Assembly (NCBI GenBank): GCA_017642935.1
Contig: JAEPOK010000001.1
Location: forward strand, 1,595,192-1,659,191
Length of the DNA: 64,000 nt
Reading direction: 5' to 3'
Origin: Hyphomicrobiales bacterium
Lineage (GTDB): Bacteria; Pseudomonadota; Alphaproteobacteria; Rhizobiales; MH13
Part shown: positions 1-9,313 of the stretch, piece after piece
How positions within the stretch are numbered: the stretch's first letter is position 1
Layout of the letters: every line of letters begins with the position of its first letter
Made by a program: the position numbers and the translations under genes
The notes under the pieces: model-generated
What the model saw: only the letters and a program-made list of their open reading frames with translations
The model's database searches: none
Told to the model about the DNA's origin: nothing

Positions 1-1068
1 CAGCTCGCGGTTGACGTTTGCCATGACGGCCAGCGGCGCAGGTTTGAATGTCAATGTGACGCCCTGATCCTCGGCCACAGGTTCATACAGCTCCATGACG
101 TCGGTCAGGACCTGACCAAGATCGACCTGGCCCAGCGTGTGACGCCGCCCACCGGCCTCGACTCGTGCGATGGTGAGCAGTGCCTGGAACGTCGCCATAA
201 GCCGTTCGGCCTCGCTCAGCGCATTTTCCAGCGCCGCACGATCGGTGGCGTTGTCGGGCGGTTGACGCAGGGCATCTTCCATCTGGTTGCGCATGCGGGT
301 CAGCGGTGTGCGCAGGTCGTGGGCGATGTTATCGGAGACTTCTTTCAGCCCATTCATCAGGCGTTCCAGACGAGCGAGCATCACGTTGAGCTGTTCGGCC
401 AAACGATCAAACTCATCGCCGGTGCCCGTGACCGCGATGCGTTCCGATAGATGGCCATCCATGATCCGCGCGGTGGATTGGGAGATGCCGTCCAGGCGCT
501 TCAGCACACGCTTGTTGACGTAGAACCAGCCGAGCGCAGCCAGCACGGCGAGCAGCACAAGCGAGACGATGGCCGCGCGGCCAATGGCTTGGCGGATCAC
601 GTCGGACTGGCCGATATCAAGGCCGATCAGAGCGCGAAACCCATCCGGTAGTTCAATGATGCGCACGATGGCGCGGCTGTCGCGCTCCTGCCCATCGGGG
701 CCGATCTGTTTGTAAGCAAACCGCGCCAGGCCCGTCTGATCCCAAACGCCATCGGGCAGGCTGCCAACCGAATTCACGACCTCGAGCCCATCAGGCGTCA
801 GCAACGCATAGAGCCGGTTGCCGGGGCGCTGGGCGCTATCCTGCATGGCAGCAAACAAGCCATTGATCCCGGCGCGCTGGTAATGCTGACCCAGACGGCG
901 GGCGTCGCCCGTCAGGCGCTGGTCGACGTCGCGGATCAGCACCGAGGATGTCTCGAACACCAGATAGCCAATCAATCCGCCGGCGAAGAGGCCGAAGACA
1001 ACCAGATAGCCGGCAGCCAGCTTGAAGGCGGTGGTGCGGAAAGGCCTAAGCCGTGTCGCGGAGGACAT
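1..1068 (-). CDS. Sensor histidine kinase, 3' end outside the window
   Basis: The reading frame is open from an ATG at 1068 to the window edge, giving 356 codons of a longer protein. Residues about 13-36 form a first membrane segment, a periplasmic sensor loop follows, and a second membrane segment lies near 163-184. A HAMP region comes next. The phosphoacceptor box reads VSDNIAHDLRTPLTRMRNQ with His near residue 250, so it is a HisKA-type kinase. The ATPase domain is mostly beyond the window. Its start overlaps the end of the response regulator gene by 23 bases, so the two are translationally linked and should form one pathway. The signal sensed is unknown. The degP gene just upstream makes envelope stress a reasonable guess, which is inference only. 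Confidence 0.88.
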   Translation of the reverse strand, partial: MSSATRLRPFRTTAFKLAAGYLVVFGLFAGGLIGYLVFETSSVLIRDVDQRLTGDARRLGQHYQRAGINGLFAAMQDSAQRPGNRLYALLTPDGLEVVNSVGSLPDGVWDQTGLARFAYKQIGPDGQERDSRAIVRIIELPDGFRALIGLDIGQSDVIRQAIGRAAIVSLVLLAVLAALGWFYVNKRVLKRLDGISQSTARIMDGHLSERIAVTGTGDEFDRLAEQLNVMLARLERLMNGLKEVSDNIAHDLRTPLTRMRNQMEDALRQPPDNATDRAALENALSEAERLMATFQALLTIARVEAGGRRHTLGQVDLGQVLTDVMELYEPVAEDQGVTLTFKPAPLAVMANVNREL

Positions 1069-1723
1069 AGCCCGCCCCTCTCACGGTCTGGATCAGCGGT
1101 TTATCCTGGCCCTTATCGATCTTTGAGCGCAGGCGGGATATGTGCACGTCGATGACGTTGGTCTGCGGGTCGAAATGATAATCCCAGACCTTTTCCAGAA
1201 GCATGGTGCGGGTTACGACCTGACCGGCGTTTTTCATCAAGAACTCAAGCAGACGAAACTCGCGCGGCTGAAGCGGGATGTCCTCGCCACCGCGTTTGAC
1301 GGTGTGCGACAGACGGTCCAGCTCCAGATCGCCGACCTGATAGGTGGTCTGGGCCTCGCCGGGCGTGGTCCGGCGTGCGAGAACTTCGGCGCGCGCCAAA
1401 AGCTCGGAAAAAGCATAGGGTTTGGGCAGATAATCATCGCCACCGGCGCGCAGACCGGCCACGCGGTCGTCCACCTCGCCGAGGGCGGAAAGGATGAGCG
1501 CTGGCGTTTGGCGGCCCTGTTCGCGCAAGGCGGCAATGATCGATAAGCCGTCGCGCTTGGGCAGCATGCGGTCCACGACCATCACATCGAAATCATCGGA
1601 CAGCGCATACTCAAGGCCAGTGTCGCCGTCAGCGGCGTAGCTCGGTGCGTGGCCCGCTTCGCGAAAGCCTTTGACGATGAAGGCGGCGGCCTCGACATCG
1701 TCTTCGATAATGAGAACCTTCAT
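1046..1723 (-). CDS. OmpR/PhoB-family response regulator
   Basis: This 225-residue protein has a receiver domain in residues 1-115: acidic pair Glu7/Asp8-Asp9, phosphoacceptor Asp51 in VVDRMLPKRDG, and conserved Lys101 in LPKPYAF. A winged-helix DNA-binding domain follows from about 128 to 222 and ends in the RGAGYVLRD motif typical of OmpR-type wings. It is the partner of the histidine kinase that overlaps its 3' end. It lies downstream of degP on the same strand, 200 bases away, in an order I recall from many rhizobia after the cytochrome c maturation operon. Targets cannot be read from the sequence. Confidence 0.9.
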   Translation of the reverse strand: MKVLIIEDDVEAAAFIVKGFREAGHAPSYAADGDTGLEYALSDDFDVMVVDRMLPKRDGLSIIAALREQGRQTPALILSALGEVDDRVAGLRAGGDDYLPKPYAFSELLARAEVLARRTTPGEAQTTYQVGDLELDRLSHTVKRGGEDIPLQPREFRLLEFLMKNAGQVVTRTMLLEKVWDYHFDPQTNVIDVHISRLRSKIDKGQDKPLIQTVRGAGYVLRDTA

Positions 1724-1864
1724 GATCGAGCCTTTCGCGTTTTGAGGATGGGAGGGTAGCGCGATTCTGGCCTGGCGCCAGACTCAAGCGCATGAGAAGA
1801 AGGGTGCGCATGACGGTTCACTCGGCGGAGCTAGAGGGTTCCTCTAAGTGTCCGCCATGCGCGA

Positions 1865-1907
1865 CTGGTACCCCGGCGGGGGCGACAGGCTGAAGCCGGG
1901 GTGCCAG
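1865..1907 (-). terminator. Hairpin after degP (no T-run)
   Basis: Bases 1865-1877 and 1895-1907 can form a 13-base stem with one mismatch (CCCCGGC paired with GCCGGGG at its core) and a 17-base loop. It starts about 17 bases after the degP stop codon. There is no run of T after the stem on the minus strand, so a Rho-independent terminator is not proven. It may protect or delimit the 3' end of the degP transcript. Confidence 0.5.
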
Positions 1908-1923
1908 CATGGGTGTTAGGGCG

Positions 1924-3525
1924 TTAGCCGCGGTCGGTTGGCAGGGCCACGAAGCGCGAGGCTCCGTTCTCGCCTTCCACACGCACCAGGGCGGACGCCT
2001 GGCCGTTGCGGGCGGCTTCGCGTAGTCCGGAGGTGAGATCGCGCATGCTGCTCACCGGCTGGCCGGCAACCTCAACGATGACGTCGCCTTCGCGCAGATC
2101 GCGCTCGGCAGCCACACCGTTGGGATCCAGGTCGGTGACGGCGAGGCCATCGACATCAAGCCCAAGCGAGGAGGCAGGCGCCACCGTCATGCCGAGCTGA
2201 TCGACAATGCTTGGCTGCGAGCGATCAAGGTCCGGCTGGCGGAACTGGCTGGCCAATTCACGTTCGGACGGCAGCGTGCCAAGGCGCACATCGACGGTTT
2301 GCTCGCGGCCATCGCGCCAAACCAGGATTTCCACCGTTTCATTCGGATCGAACGCACCGATGATGCGGGCAAGCTCCGTCGGGCCCTCTACGGTCACGTC
2401 GTTGACCGACAGGATGGTGTCGCCGGACCGCAAGCCTGCATCTTCAGCTGGGGATCCCGACGCGGCCGATACGATGATCGCACCTTCGGTGGACTCGCGG
2501 CCAATGCCTTCGGCGAGTTCCGGTGTGAGCGATTGGATGTTCACACCCAGCCAACCACGGGCCACGGCGCCGTTTTCGATGAGATCACCGATCACATCGG
2601 CGGTCACCGTCGACGGCACAGCAAAGGCAATGCCGACATTGCCGCCCGATGGTGAGAAGATGGCGGTGTTCACCCCGACCACTTCGCCGCGCATGTTGAA
2701 GGTTGGACCGCCGGAGTTACCCCGGTTGATGGCCGCATCGATCTGCAGGAACTCATCATACGGGCCAGGCTGGATATCGCGGCCTTGCTGCGAGACGATG
2801 CCCGACGTAACCGACCCACCAAGGCCAAACGGGTTACCGATGGCGAGCACGATTTCGCCGATGCGCGGCTGCTCTTCGGCCAGGCGCACATAGGTGAAGT
2901 CATTGCCCTCGACTTTCAGCAGCGCCAGATCGGTGCGGCTGTCGGTGCCGAGCACTTCCGCGTCGAGAATGTCGCCATTGTCCATGACGATCTGGACGGT
3001 GCCCGCCCCCTCGATCACATGGTTGTTGGTGACCAGATAGCCGTCCTCAGAAATGAAGAAGCCGGAGCCCTGACCGCCGCCACGGCGTGGGTTGCGCGGA
3101 CCTTCTCCACCACCTGGACCGCGGCGGAAAAACTCCTCAGCTTCCGGCCCGAAGCGACGGAAAAAACGGTCGAACGGCGTGCCATCCGGCAGACGGTCAA
3201 TGTCCCGGTTGGAGGTTTCCACCGGCTGCGGGGCTTCCACGCGTACAGCCACCACCGCGGGCATGACGGCTTCGACCAGATCTTCAAAGCCGGTCGGGGC
3301 AACGAAAGTGTCAGGCACGACAGCTTCAGCGGCGCGGGCCTGTTGCACGGTGCTCACGACGGCCGTGCCAGCGAGCGGGACCAAAAGGCCAAGGCCGAGA
3401 ATGGTGGAGAGTGCCAGCGTGGTTTTGCGGTTCAGCAACCGGGCGCGGCGCGGTGCTGCGCTTGTCGGCTTCGCCTCGCCTTCGGTCTGGAAAACGCCGT
3501 TCGAGTGATGATTTGGATCGGTCAT
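1924..3525 (-). CDS. degP: Do-family periplasmic serine protease (DegP/HtrA)
   Basis: The 533-residue protein degrades or refolds damaged proteins in the periplasm. A positively charged N-terminus and a hydrophobic segment at about 35-65 look like a signal sequence ending near QARAAE. The trypsin-like domain carries the full triad: His169 (TNNHV), Asp199 (SRTDLALL) and Ser271 (RGNSGGP). Two PDZ domains follow at about 310-410 and 430-525. The Gly- and Arg-rich segment near 137-152 is the flexible LQ-type loop region. Length and layout fit DegP/MucD-type proteases. The gene follows the ccm region and precedes a two-component pair on the same strand. An unusual branched inverted repeat sits directly before its ribosome binding site. 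Confidence 0.95.
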   Translation of the reverse strand: MTDPNHHSNGVFQTEGEAKPTSAAPRRARLLNRKTTLALSTILGLGLLVPLAGTAVVSTVQQARAAEAVVPDTFVAPTGFEDLVEAVMPAVVAVRVEAPQPVETSNRDIDRLPDGTPFDRFFRRFGPEAEEFFRRGPGGGEGPRNPRRGGGQGSGFFISEDGYLVTNNHVIEGAGTVQIVMDNGDILDAEVLGTDSRTDLALLKVEGNDFTYVRLAEEQPRIGEIVLAIGNPFGLGGSVTSGIVSQQGRDIQPGPYDEFLQIDAAINRGNSGGPTFNMRGEVVGVNTAIFSPSGGNVGIAFAVPSTVTADVIGDLIENGAVARGWLGVNIQSLTPELAEGIGRESTEGAIIVSAASGSPAEDAGLRSGDTILSVNDVTVEGPTELARIIGAFDPNETVEILVWRDGREQTVDVRLGTLPSERELASQFRQPDLDRSQPSIVDQLGMTVAPASSLGLDVDGLAVTDLDPNGVAAERDLREGDVIVEVAGQPVSSMRDLTSGLREAARNGQASALVRVEGENGASRFVALPTDRG

Positions 3526-3540
3526 GTCGCCAATGTTCCT

Positions 3541-3611
3541 TTTTGCCAGTCATTGTCGCACCGTCTGACCGGTGCGTGGGCCGATATGGCCCCCAGCGAT
3601 GACTGGCAAAA
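3541..3611 (-). promoter_or_regulatory. Cloverleaf-like inverted repeat in the degP leader
   Basis: Bases 3541-3555 and 3597-3611 form a 15-base outer stem (14 matches; arm TTTTGCCAGTCA). The 41 bases between them hold two further hairpins: GCACCG(3558-3563)/CGGTGC(3570-3575) and GGGCC(3578-3582)/GGCCC(3588-3592). On the minus strand the outer stem ends directly against AGGAAC, the apparent degP ribosome binding site, about 16 bases before the ATG at 3525. It may be a structured leader RNA, an operator, or a member of a dispersed palindromic repeat family. The fold is seen directly; a regulatory role is inference. Confidence 0.6.
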
Positions 3612-3682
3612 TGGTGTCGCGCGCCTTACCGCACCATGTCGGTCGGGTTAAACCTTTGTAATGTTCGAAAAAGTCTTGCTGA

Positions 3683-4936
3683 TCAGGCCAACTCGTTCGC
3701 GCATTTGGTGACGACCGCTGCGCCTTTTGTCAGCGTTTTGTGCACCGGACATTTATCAGCGATTTCAATGAGTTTGGCTTTGACATCAGGCGCAACATCA
3801 CCGGCCAGATGGATGGTGCGCTCGAAACGGTCGATCTTGCCGGCTTTGCCTTCAATCTCTTCGCCGCAATCGGCACAGTCTTTGGCGTGCACCTTGTCAT
3901 GCTCCACGGTGACCGCGACCAACGGCAGCTCAAGGTTCTTGAAGTCGGCGTACATGCGCAGCGTCATCGTCGTGCAAGCGCCCAGCGCAGCGCCCAACAT
4001 GTCGTAGGGCGCCGGCCCTGTGTCCATGCCGCCATAGCTTTCCGGCTCATCGGCCAAGATACCGTGGACACCCATGCGTACCGAGGCCTGAAACTTGCCG
4101 GCACCGGTTTCGGCAACGGAGATTTTGGCTGTCGCAACCTCTCCAGAAAACACCGATTCCTGCGGCTCGGCGGCTGGAATGTAACGCTCTGACCAGGAGG
4201 CTATCATTTGCGCGACATAGGCGGCGTCGGTGTGGCTGGTGAGCAGATGGTCGGCGCCGTCGAGCGTAACAAAGCTCTTGGGATGCTTGGCGGCATTGTA
4301 GATGGTGGCCGCGTTCTCAATGCCGACGGTCTGATCGACGGGTGAGTGGAACACCATCAAAGCCTTTTTCATAGCGCCGATGCGCTGGGAGATGTTCTGG
4401 CTCGCGACATCCTCCAGAAACTGTTTCTCGATGGTGAAGGTACGACCGGCCAGTTTCACTTCGGCCTTGCCGTCACGCTCAATGGCCTCAATATCGGCCT
4501 CGAAATTGTGCACCACATGAGCGGTGTCGGCCGGGGCGCCGATGGTGGCGACGGCCTTGACCTCGGGGATGTCCGGCGCCGCCGACAGCACAGCCGCGCC
4601 GCCCAATGAATGGCCGATCAGGATCGATGGCGCCTGGTCGTTCTGGCGCATCCATTCCACGGCGCTGAGCAGATCACCGACATTGGAAGAGAAGTTGGTG
4701 GAGGCGAAATCGCCATCGGAGTGCCCAAGACCGGTGAAGTCGAACCGCAGGGTCGCAATGCCGTGCGCGGCAAGCTCTGAAGCAATGCGCTTGGCCGCGA
4801 AGACGTCCTTGGAGCAGGTGAAGCAATGGGCGAAGAGCGCGCACGCGCGCGGCTTGCCGGCGGGCTTGTCGAAACGGGCGGCAAGTTCTGCGCCCGATGC
4901 ACCGGTGAAGGTGATGCGGCTGGTGGTGGCTGGCAT
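3683..4936 (-). CDS. Alpha/beta hydrolase-OsmC fusion protein
   Basis: The protein joins two enzymes in 417 residues. Residues 1 to about 255 are an alpha/beta hydrolase with nucleophile Ser110 in GHSLGG and a histidine in GADHLL. The C-terminal part, about 280-417, is an OsmC-type peroxiredoxin with its two cysteines in LGACTTM and CPVHKTL. OsmC proteins reduce organic hydroperoxides, and the hydrolase may release such substrates from esters, which is inference. I chose the ATG at 4936 because AGGACG precedes it and because the frame further upstream does not look like a signal peptide or hydrolase. It sits between ccmH and degP on the same strand, 125 bases after ccmH. Confidence 0.88.
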   Translation of the reverse strand: MPATTSRITFTGASGAELAARFDKPAGKPRACALFAHCFTCSKDVFAAKRIASELAAHGIATLRFDFTGLGHSDGDFASTNFSSNVGDLLSAVEWMRQNDQAPSILIGHSLGGAAVLSAAPDIPEVKAVATIGAPADTAHVVHNFEADIEAIERDGKAEVKLAGRTFTIEKQFLEDVASQNISQRIGAMKKALMVFHSPVDQTVGIENAATIYNAAKHPKSFVTLDGADHLLTSHTDAAYVAQMIASWSERYIPAAEPQESVFSGEVATAKISVAETGAGKFQASVRMGVHGILADEPESYGGMDTGPAPYDMLGAALGACTTMTLRMYADFKNLELPLVAVTVEHDKVHAKDCADCGEEIEGKAGKIDRFERTIHLAGDVAPDVKAKLIEIADKCPVHKTLTKGAAVVTKCANELA

Positions 4937-5060
4937 AATCAAACGTCCTGGAAAAGCGGCCCGAACAGGCAACAAGAAGATGGCGCACGCTCGCATGCAG
5001 CCTTGCTCACGCGCAAGCCACGGGTGGGTGAACACTCTGTGTGGGGAAAATGGGGGTGCG

Positions 5061-5531
5061 TTAGTCCTGGTCGGACTTCAGTAGCGCGTCCAGGCGCGCT
5101 TTTTCCTCCGCGCTCAAGGCCGCGGGCGCGGCGGCAACAGTTGTTTTGCGGCCTCGCGTGCGCAGAAAAATCACCGTGCCAGCAATCAAGAGCACCAAGG
5201 CCGGGCCGAACCAGAGCAGAACCGTGGCCTGGTTCACCGGCGGGCGCAGCAGAACGAAGTCGCCGTAGCGGGCGACCAGAAAATCGAGCACCTCTCGGTC
5301 CGAGTCACCGGCTACCAGGCGTTCACGCACAAGGATCCGCAAGTCGCGCGCCAATTGGGCGTTGCTCGCATCGATGCTTTCGTTTTGGCAAACCAGACAG
5401 CGGATTTCCGCCGACAGGTCACGCGCCCGCGCTTCAAGCACAGGGTCGTCTAGCACCTCGTCGGGCTGCACGGCCTGCACAGGCAGCGCCAGTATCAGGC
5501 TCATCAGGGCGGCGAGCGCCAGCCGGATCAT
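5061..5531 (-). CDS. ccmH: Cytochrome c maturation protein CcmH
   Basis: The 156-residue protein is a periplasmic, membrane-anchored thiol reductase of apocytochrome c haem ligation. It has a signal sequence (residues 1-20), the redox motif RCLVCQN with Cys45 and Cys48, and a C-terminal membrane segment at about 103-122. These features match the CcmH/CycL family. The start codon overlaps the end of ccmF by 4 bases (ATGA), so it is the last gene of a ccmI-ccmE-ccmF-ccmH unit. Rhizobial literature calls the set cycHJKL. Confidence 0.95.
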   Translation of the reverse strand: MIRLALAALMSLILALPVQAVQPDEVLDDPVLEARARDLSAEIRCLVCQNESIDASNAQLARDLRILVRERLVAGDSDREVLDFLVARYGDFVLLRPPVNQATVLLWFGPALVLLIAGTVIFLRTRGRKTTVAAAPAALSAEEKARLDALLKSDQD

Positions 5532-7531
5532 TCGGCCGGCTCCATGCCCTGAGGAATAGCTGGTTGCTTGGCTTTTTTGGCGCGTGTCGGTGCGCCAACG
5601 CGCAAGCGGCGATCCATTAGCGACAGAACGCCACCGGCCGACATGATCAGCGTGCCGATCCAGATCAGCGTCACCAGAGGCTTGTGATAGAAGCGCACGA
5701 CAATGCCGCCATCCTGCGTCGGGTCGCCAGGAGAGATGTAAAGCTGCGAGAACATATCGACGGTGTGGAACGCGGCTTCGGTGGTCGGGAAGTTGCGCGC
5801 CGGATAGACGCGGCGTGAGGGCTCCATGACGGCGACGACAGTGCCGCCTTCACGGGCTGTGAAACTCGCGATCACTTCGGTGTAGTTCTCACCGGTGTTA
5901 GGGCGCAGACCCTCAAAGGTGAACTCGTAGCCTGCAACCGAGGCGCTCTCGCCGGGGTTCAGCGTGGTGATCTCTTCGCTTTCAAACGCCGAAACGCCAA
6001 CAATACCAAGCAGCATGACGCCAACGCCGAAATGCGCGACCGTCGTACCCCAAGCTGAACGCGGCAGATTGATCAGGCGGCGGAAGGTGTCGCCGATGGG
6101 CGAGGAGAACGCCCTTACACGGCCCAGCGGATCGGCGATGGCGCCGAGCATCAGCCAGACGGCGACACCGATTGCGATGGCCTTGATCCAGGCATCAACG
6201 CCGAACAACGCGAAAATAGAGGCAACAACCACCAACGAAGCAGCCCCCGCCCACCAGAGCCGTTCCAACGCCATGGCAAGATTGCCGCGCTTCCACGCAA
6301 GGACCGGGCCGAACGGCACCGCGAGCAGCAGCGGGATCATCAACGGGCCGAAGGTCAGGTTGAAGAAGGGCGGGCCGACAGAAATCTTGTCGCCGGTCAG
6401 CGCTTCTAAGAGCAGCGGGTAGAGCGTGCCGAGGAGCACGGTTGCCGTGGCCACCGACAGGAAGAGGTTGTTGACGACCAACGCGCCTTCTCGGCTGATC
6501 GGCGCGAACATGCCGCCCTGGCGTAGTTCACTGGCGCGCAGCGCAAACAGGGCAAAAGCCCCGCCGATGAAGACCAGCAGGATGGCGAGAATGAAAAGCC
6601 CGCGCTCGGGGTCGGTGGCAAAGGCGTGCACCGAGGTCAGAACGCCGGAGCGCACCAAAAATGTGCCAAGAAGCGACAGCGAAAACGCAATGATCGCGAG
6701 CAGCACCGTCCAGACTTTCAGGGCCTCTCGCTTTTCCATCACGATGGCCGAGTGGAGCAGCGCGGTGGCGGCAAGCCAGGGCATGAAGGAGGCGTTTTCG
6801 ACCGGGTCCCAGAACCACCAGCCGCCCCAGCCAAGCTCGTAGTAGGCCCAGTAGGATCCCATGGAGATGCCAAGCGTCAGGAACACCCAGGCGGCCAAGG
6901 TCCAAGGGCGCACCCAGCGAGCCCACGCCGCATCCAGGCGTCCTTCAATGAGGGCGGCGATAGCAAAGGAGAAGGAAATCGAGAGGCCGACATAGCCGAG
7001 GTAAAGCAACGGTGGATGGATCGCCAAGCCGATGTCTTGCAGGATCGGGTTGAGGTCTTCGCCTTCGGCCGGCGCTGACAACACGCGCTCAAAGGGGTTC
7101 GAGGTGAGCACGATGAACAGTAGAAACGCCACCGTCACCCAGGCCTGAACCGACAGCACATTGGCCTTCAAGGTGCGGGGCAGATTGCCGCCGAAAAAAG
7201 CGATGCCGGCGCCGAAGATCGCCAGGATCAGCACCCAGAGCAACATCGAGCCTTCATGGTTGCCCCAAACGCCGGTGATCTTGAAAAGCAACGGCTTTTC
7301 CGAATGCGAGTTCATCACCACGTTCACGACCGAAAAGTCGGACACGACATAGGCGTAGGTAAGCGCGGCAAAGCTTAGCGCCAGAAACCCGCATTGCGCC
7401 GGTGCGGTGACATCGGCGATCCGCATCAAGCCAACATCGCCGATGCGTGCGCCCCAAAACGGCATCAGGCTTTGAACGAGCGCCAGCACGAGCGCCAGCA
7501 CCAGGGCATAATGGCCTATCTCAACGATCAT
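5528..7531 (-). CDS. ccmF: Haem lyase subunit CcmF
   Basis: This 667-residue integral membrane protein transfers haem from holo-CcmE to apocytochrome c together with CcmH. It has many membrane segments and the tryptophan-rich haem-handling WWD motif (GWGGWWFWDPVENASFMPW), plus conserved periplasmic histidines. The length is normal for CcmF (about 650). It starts with ATG 24 bases after the ccmE stop and overlaps ccmH by 4 bases. Confidence 0.97.
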   Translation of the reverse strand: MIVEIGHYALVLALVLALVQSLMPFWGARIGDVGLMRIADVTAPAQCGFLALSFAALTYAYVVSDFSVVNVVMNSHSEKPLLFKITGVWGNHEGSMLLWVLILAIFGAGIAFFGGNLPRTLKANVLSVQAWVTVAFLLFIVLTSNPFERVLSAPAEGEDLNPILQDIGLAIHPPLLYLGYVGLSISFSFAIAALIEGRLDAAWARWVRPWTLAAWVFLTLGISMGSYWAYYELGWGGWWFWDPVENASFMPWLAATALLHSAIVMEKREALKVWTVLLAIIAFSLSLLGTFLVRSGVLTSVHAFATDPERGLFILAILLVFIGGAFALFALRASELRQGGMFAPISREGALVVNNLFLSVATATVLLGTLYPLLLEALTGDKISVGPPFFNLTFGPLMIPLLLAVPFGPVLAWKRGNLAMALERLWWAGAASLVVVASIFALFGVDAWIKAIAIGVAVWLMLGAIADPLGRVRAFSSPIGDTFRRLINLPRSAWGTTVAHFGVGVMLLGIVGVSAFESEEITTLNPGESASVAGYEFTFEGLRPNTGENYTEVIASFTAREGGTVVAVMEPSRRVYPARNFPTTEAAFHTVDMFSQLYISPGDPTQDGGIVVRFYHKPLVTLIWIGTLIMSAGGVLSLMDRRLRVGAPTRAKKAKQPAIPQGMEPAE

Positions 7532-7555
7532 CTGCCTGAGCGCTCCTTGATGCGT

Positions 7556-8044
7556 CTAGTATTCGTTCAATGCCGGGGGATTGGCGGGTGGATGCTGCGC
7601 ATCACCTGATCCGTCACCTTGCCACACGCCTTGGGCACGCAGGCTTTCGGCGACTTCGGTGGGCATGTAATTCTCGTCATGACGGGCGAGCACCGTGTCC
7701 GCGCGGAAGATGCCATCGGGCGCCAAATAACCCTCCGTCACGACGCCTTGGCCCTCGCGAAAGAGGTCAGGCAAGATGCCCGTGTAAGCCACCTCGATGG
7801 TCGCATTGGTGTCGGTGACGCCGAAGCGCACCGTGTCGCCAACGCCACGAATGACTGTGCCTTCGGCGACCAATCCGCCCAGGCGAATGCGCTGACTTTC
7901 GCTGGTCGGCTGGGAGTAAAGATCGGTGGGCGAGGAGAAAAATGCGATGCTGTCGCGCATCGCGAACAGCACCAGGCCGGTCGCGACGGCCAGCACGCTC
8001 AGTGCAACACCAATAAGAAGAAAGCGTTGGCCCTTGCGGGTCAT
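7556..8044 (-). CDS. ccmE: Haem chaperone CcmE
   Basis: The 162-residue protein carries haem covalently in the periplasm and delivers it to CcmF. An N-terminal membrane anchor (about residues 8-29) is followed by the OB-fold domain. His122 and Tyr126 in the LARHDENYMP motif are the covalent haem site and axial ligand of the family. It lies between ccmI (127 bases upstream of its start) and ccmF. Confidence 0.97.
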   Translation of the reverse strand: MTRKGQRFLLIGVALSVLAVATGLVLFAMRDSIAFFSSPTDLYSQPTSESQRIRLGGLVAEGTVIRGVGDTVRFGVTDTNATIEVAYTGILPDLFREGQGVVTEGYLAPDGIFRADTVLARHDENYMPTEVAESLRAQGVWQGDGSGDAQHPPANPPALNEY

Positions 8045-8170
8045 TGAACAGTCCTTGTCGTGTCGAGTTTGTCAGGTCTCGACCAGCGTTATCACGGTTT
8101 ATAAGGGGCCGCTTAGACGCGCATCAAGCGCGGCAAAATGCCCATAGTATGGCCACGGATCGGCCGACCA

Positions 8171-9313
8171 TCAGGGTGGCGTGGTCTCAAGTTGCAGCTC
8201 TTCGGCGATGGTCAGCAAGCGCAGGCGCGCCGGATTGTCGGCCTCGAAAAAGGCTAGCGCCGTCCAAAGGCTGCGCTCGGCATCGGCGCGCTCGCCAAGT
8301 GCTACGTAAGAGCGGACTAACTGGCTCCATCCGGCCAGATCATCGGGCTGATCGGAGAGGCGCGCCGCCAAACCGTCGACCATGCCTTCAATAGCGGCAC
8401 GGCGCTCCTGTTCCGGCAGTGAACGGATCGCCTCGGCAGCGTCGGCATTTGGCGCAGGCACACGCACCGCGCTTTCCATGTCCGCCAGCAGAGCATCGAC
8501 GCTCGCCGTCCAAGGGGCATCGGGTCCGCCATCATTGCGCAGCGCCGTCAGGATCCCGCGGGCTTGATCAACACGCCCTTCCTGGACCAGACCAAGCGCA
8601 CGGTAGTAGCGGGCTTTGGGGAAGCTCGGCTCCAAGTCGAGCGCGGCCAAAAACTGCTGCATCGCCTCTTCGGTGACCAGTCCTTGGTTTTCAACAACGA
8701 TGACCTCGCCCAGATCGGTGAGCAGCACCGGGTCCTCACCTTCGATGCGCAGCAGTTGCTGGTAGGCGCCACGGGCATCAAAGAACCGGCCTTGGCGCGC
8801 ATAGATCGGCGCCAAAATCGCCCAGCCGCGGGCATCATCGGGGTTGTCTTGAACCGCGCCTTCAACGCGGGCGATGAGGATCGCCACGTCCTGGTTTTCC
8901 ACATTGGCCGATAGGCGCTCGGCGAGCGGATTGTCCGGAACGCCCGGTGCGCCAAACCAGAAATAGAGGGCTAGCGCCGAGACTGGGACAATCGCGAATG
9001 CCGTCGCCAAGACAAGCCGAGGCCGCCAGCGCGAGGGCTGACTGGCTTGTGTTTCCTGCTGATCGGGCAGATCGCTGGCCTTCAACAGTCGGCGCGAGAT
9101 TTCCAGGCGCGCCGCATCGGCCTCAGCCGGGCTCAAGGCCCCACGTTCGACGTCCTTGTCGATTTCAGCAAGCTGGTCCTTGTAGACTTCGGCATCCGAG
9201 CCACCGAGATCATCGACCAGATCGTCAGCATGGCTGCGAGCACGGGCGTAGGGCAGCAGAACCGCAATGGCGGCAACAGCCGTCAGAACGGCAAAGACAA
9301 CCCAAACCAGCAC
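8171..9313 (-). CDS. ccmI: Cytochrome c biogenesis protein CcmI (CycH)
   Basis: CcmI presents apocytochrome c to the haem lyase CcmF-CcmH. The protein has an N-terminal membrane segment (LVWVVFAVLTAVAA), a cytoplasmic loop with the family motif VYKDQLAEIDKDVERG, a second membrane segment, then TPR-like repeats to the end. I place the start at the GTG at 9313 (380 residues) because AAGGG precedes it and because family members begin directly with the first membrane helix. The frame stays open to another GTG at 9364 with no visible binding site. Confidence 0.9.
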   Translation of the reverse strand: MLVWVVFAVLTAVAAIAVLLPYARARSHADDLVDDLGGSDAEVYKDQLAEIDKDVERGALSPAEADAARLEISRRLLKASDLPDQQETQASQPSRWRPRLVLATAFAIVPVSALALYFWFGAPGVPDNPLAERLSANVENQDVAILIARVEGAVQDNPDDARGWAILAPIYARQGRFFDARGAYQQLLRIEGEDPVLLTDLGEVIVVENQGLVTEEAMQQFLAALDLEPSFPKARYYRALGLVQEGRVDQARGILTALRNDGGPDAPWTASVDALLADMESAVRVPAPNADAAEAIRSLPEQERRAAIEGMVDGLAARLSDQPDDLAGWSQLVRSYVALGERADAERSLWTALAFFEADNPARLRLLTIAEELQLETTPP

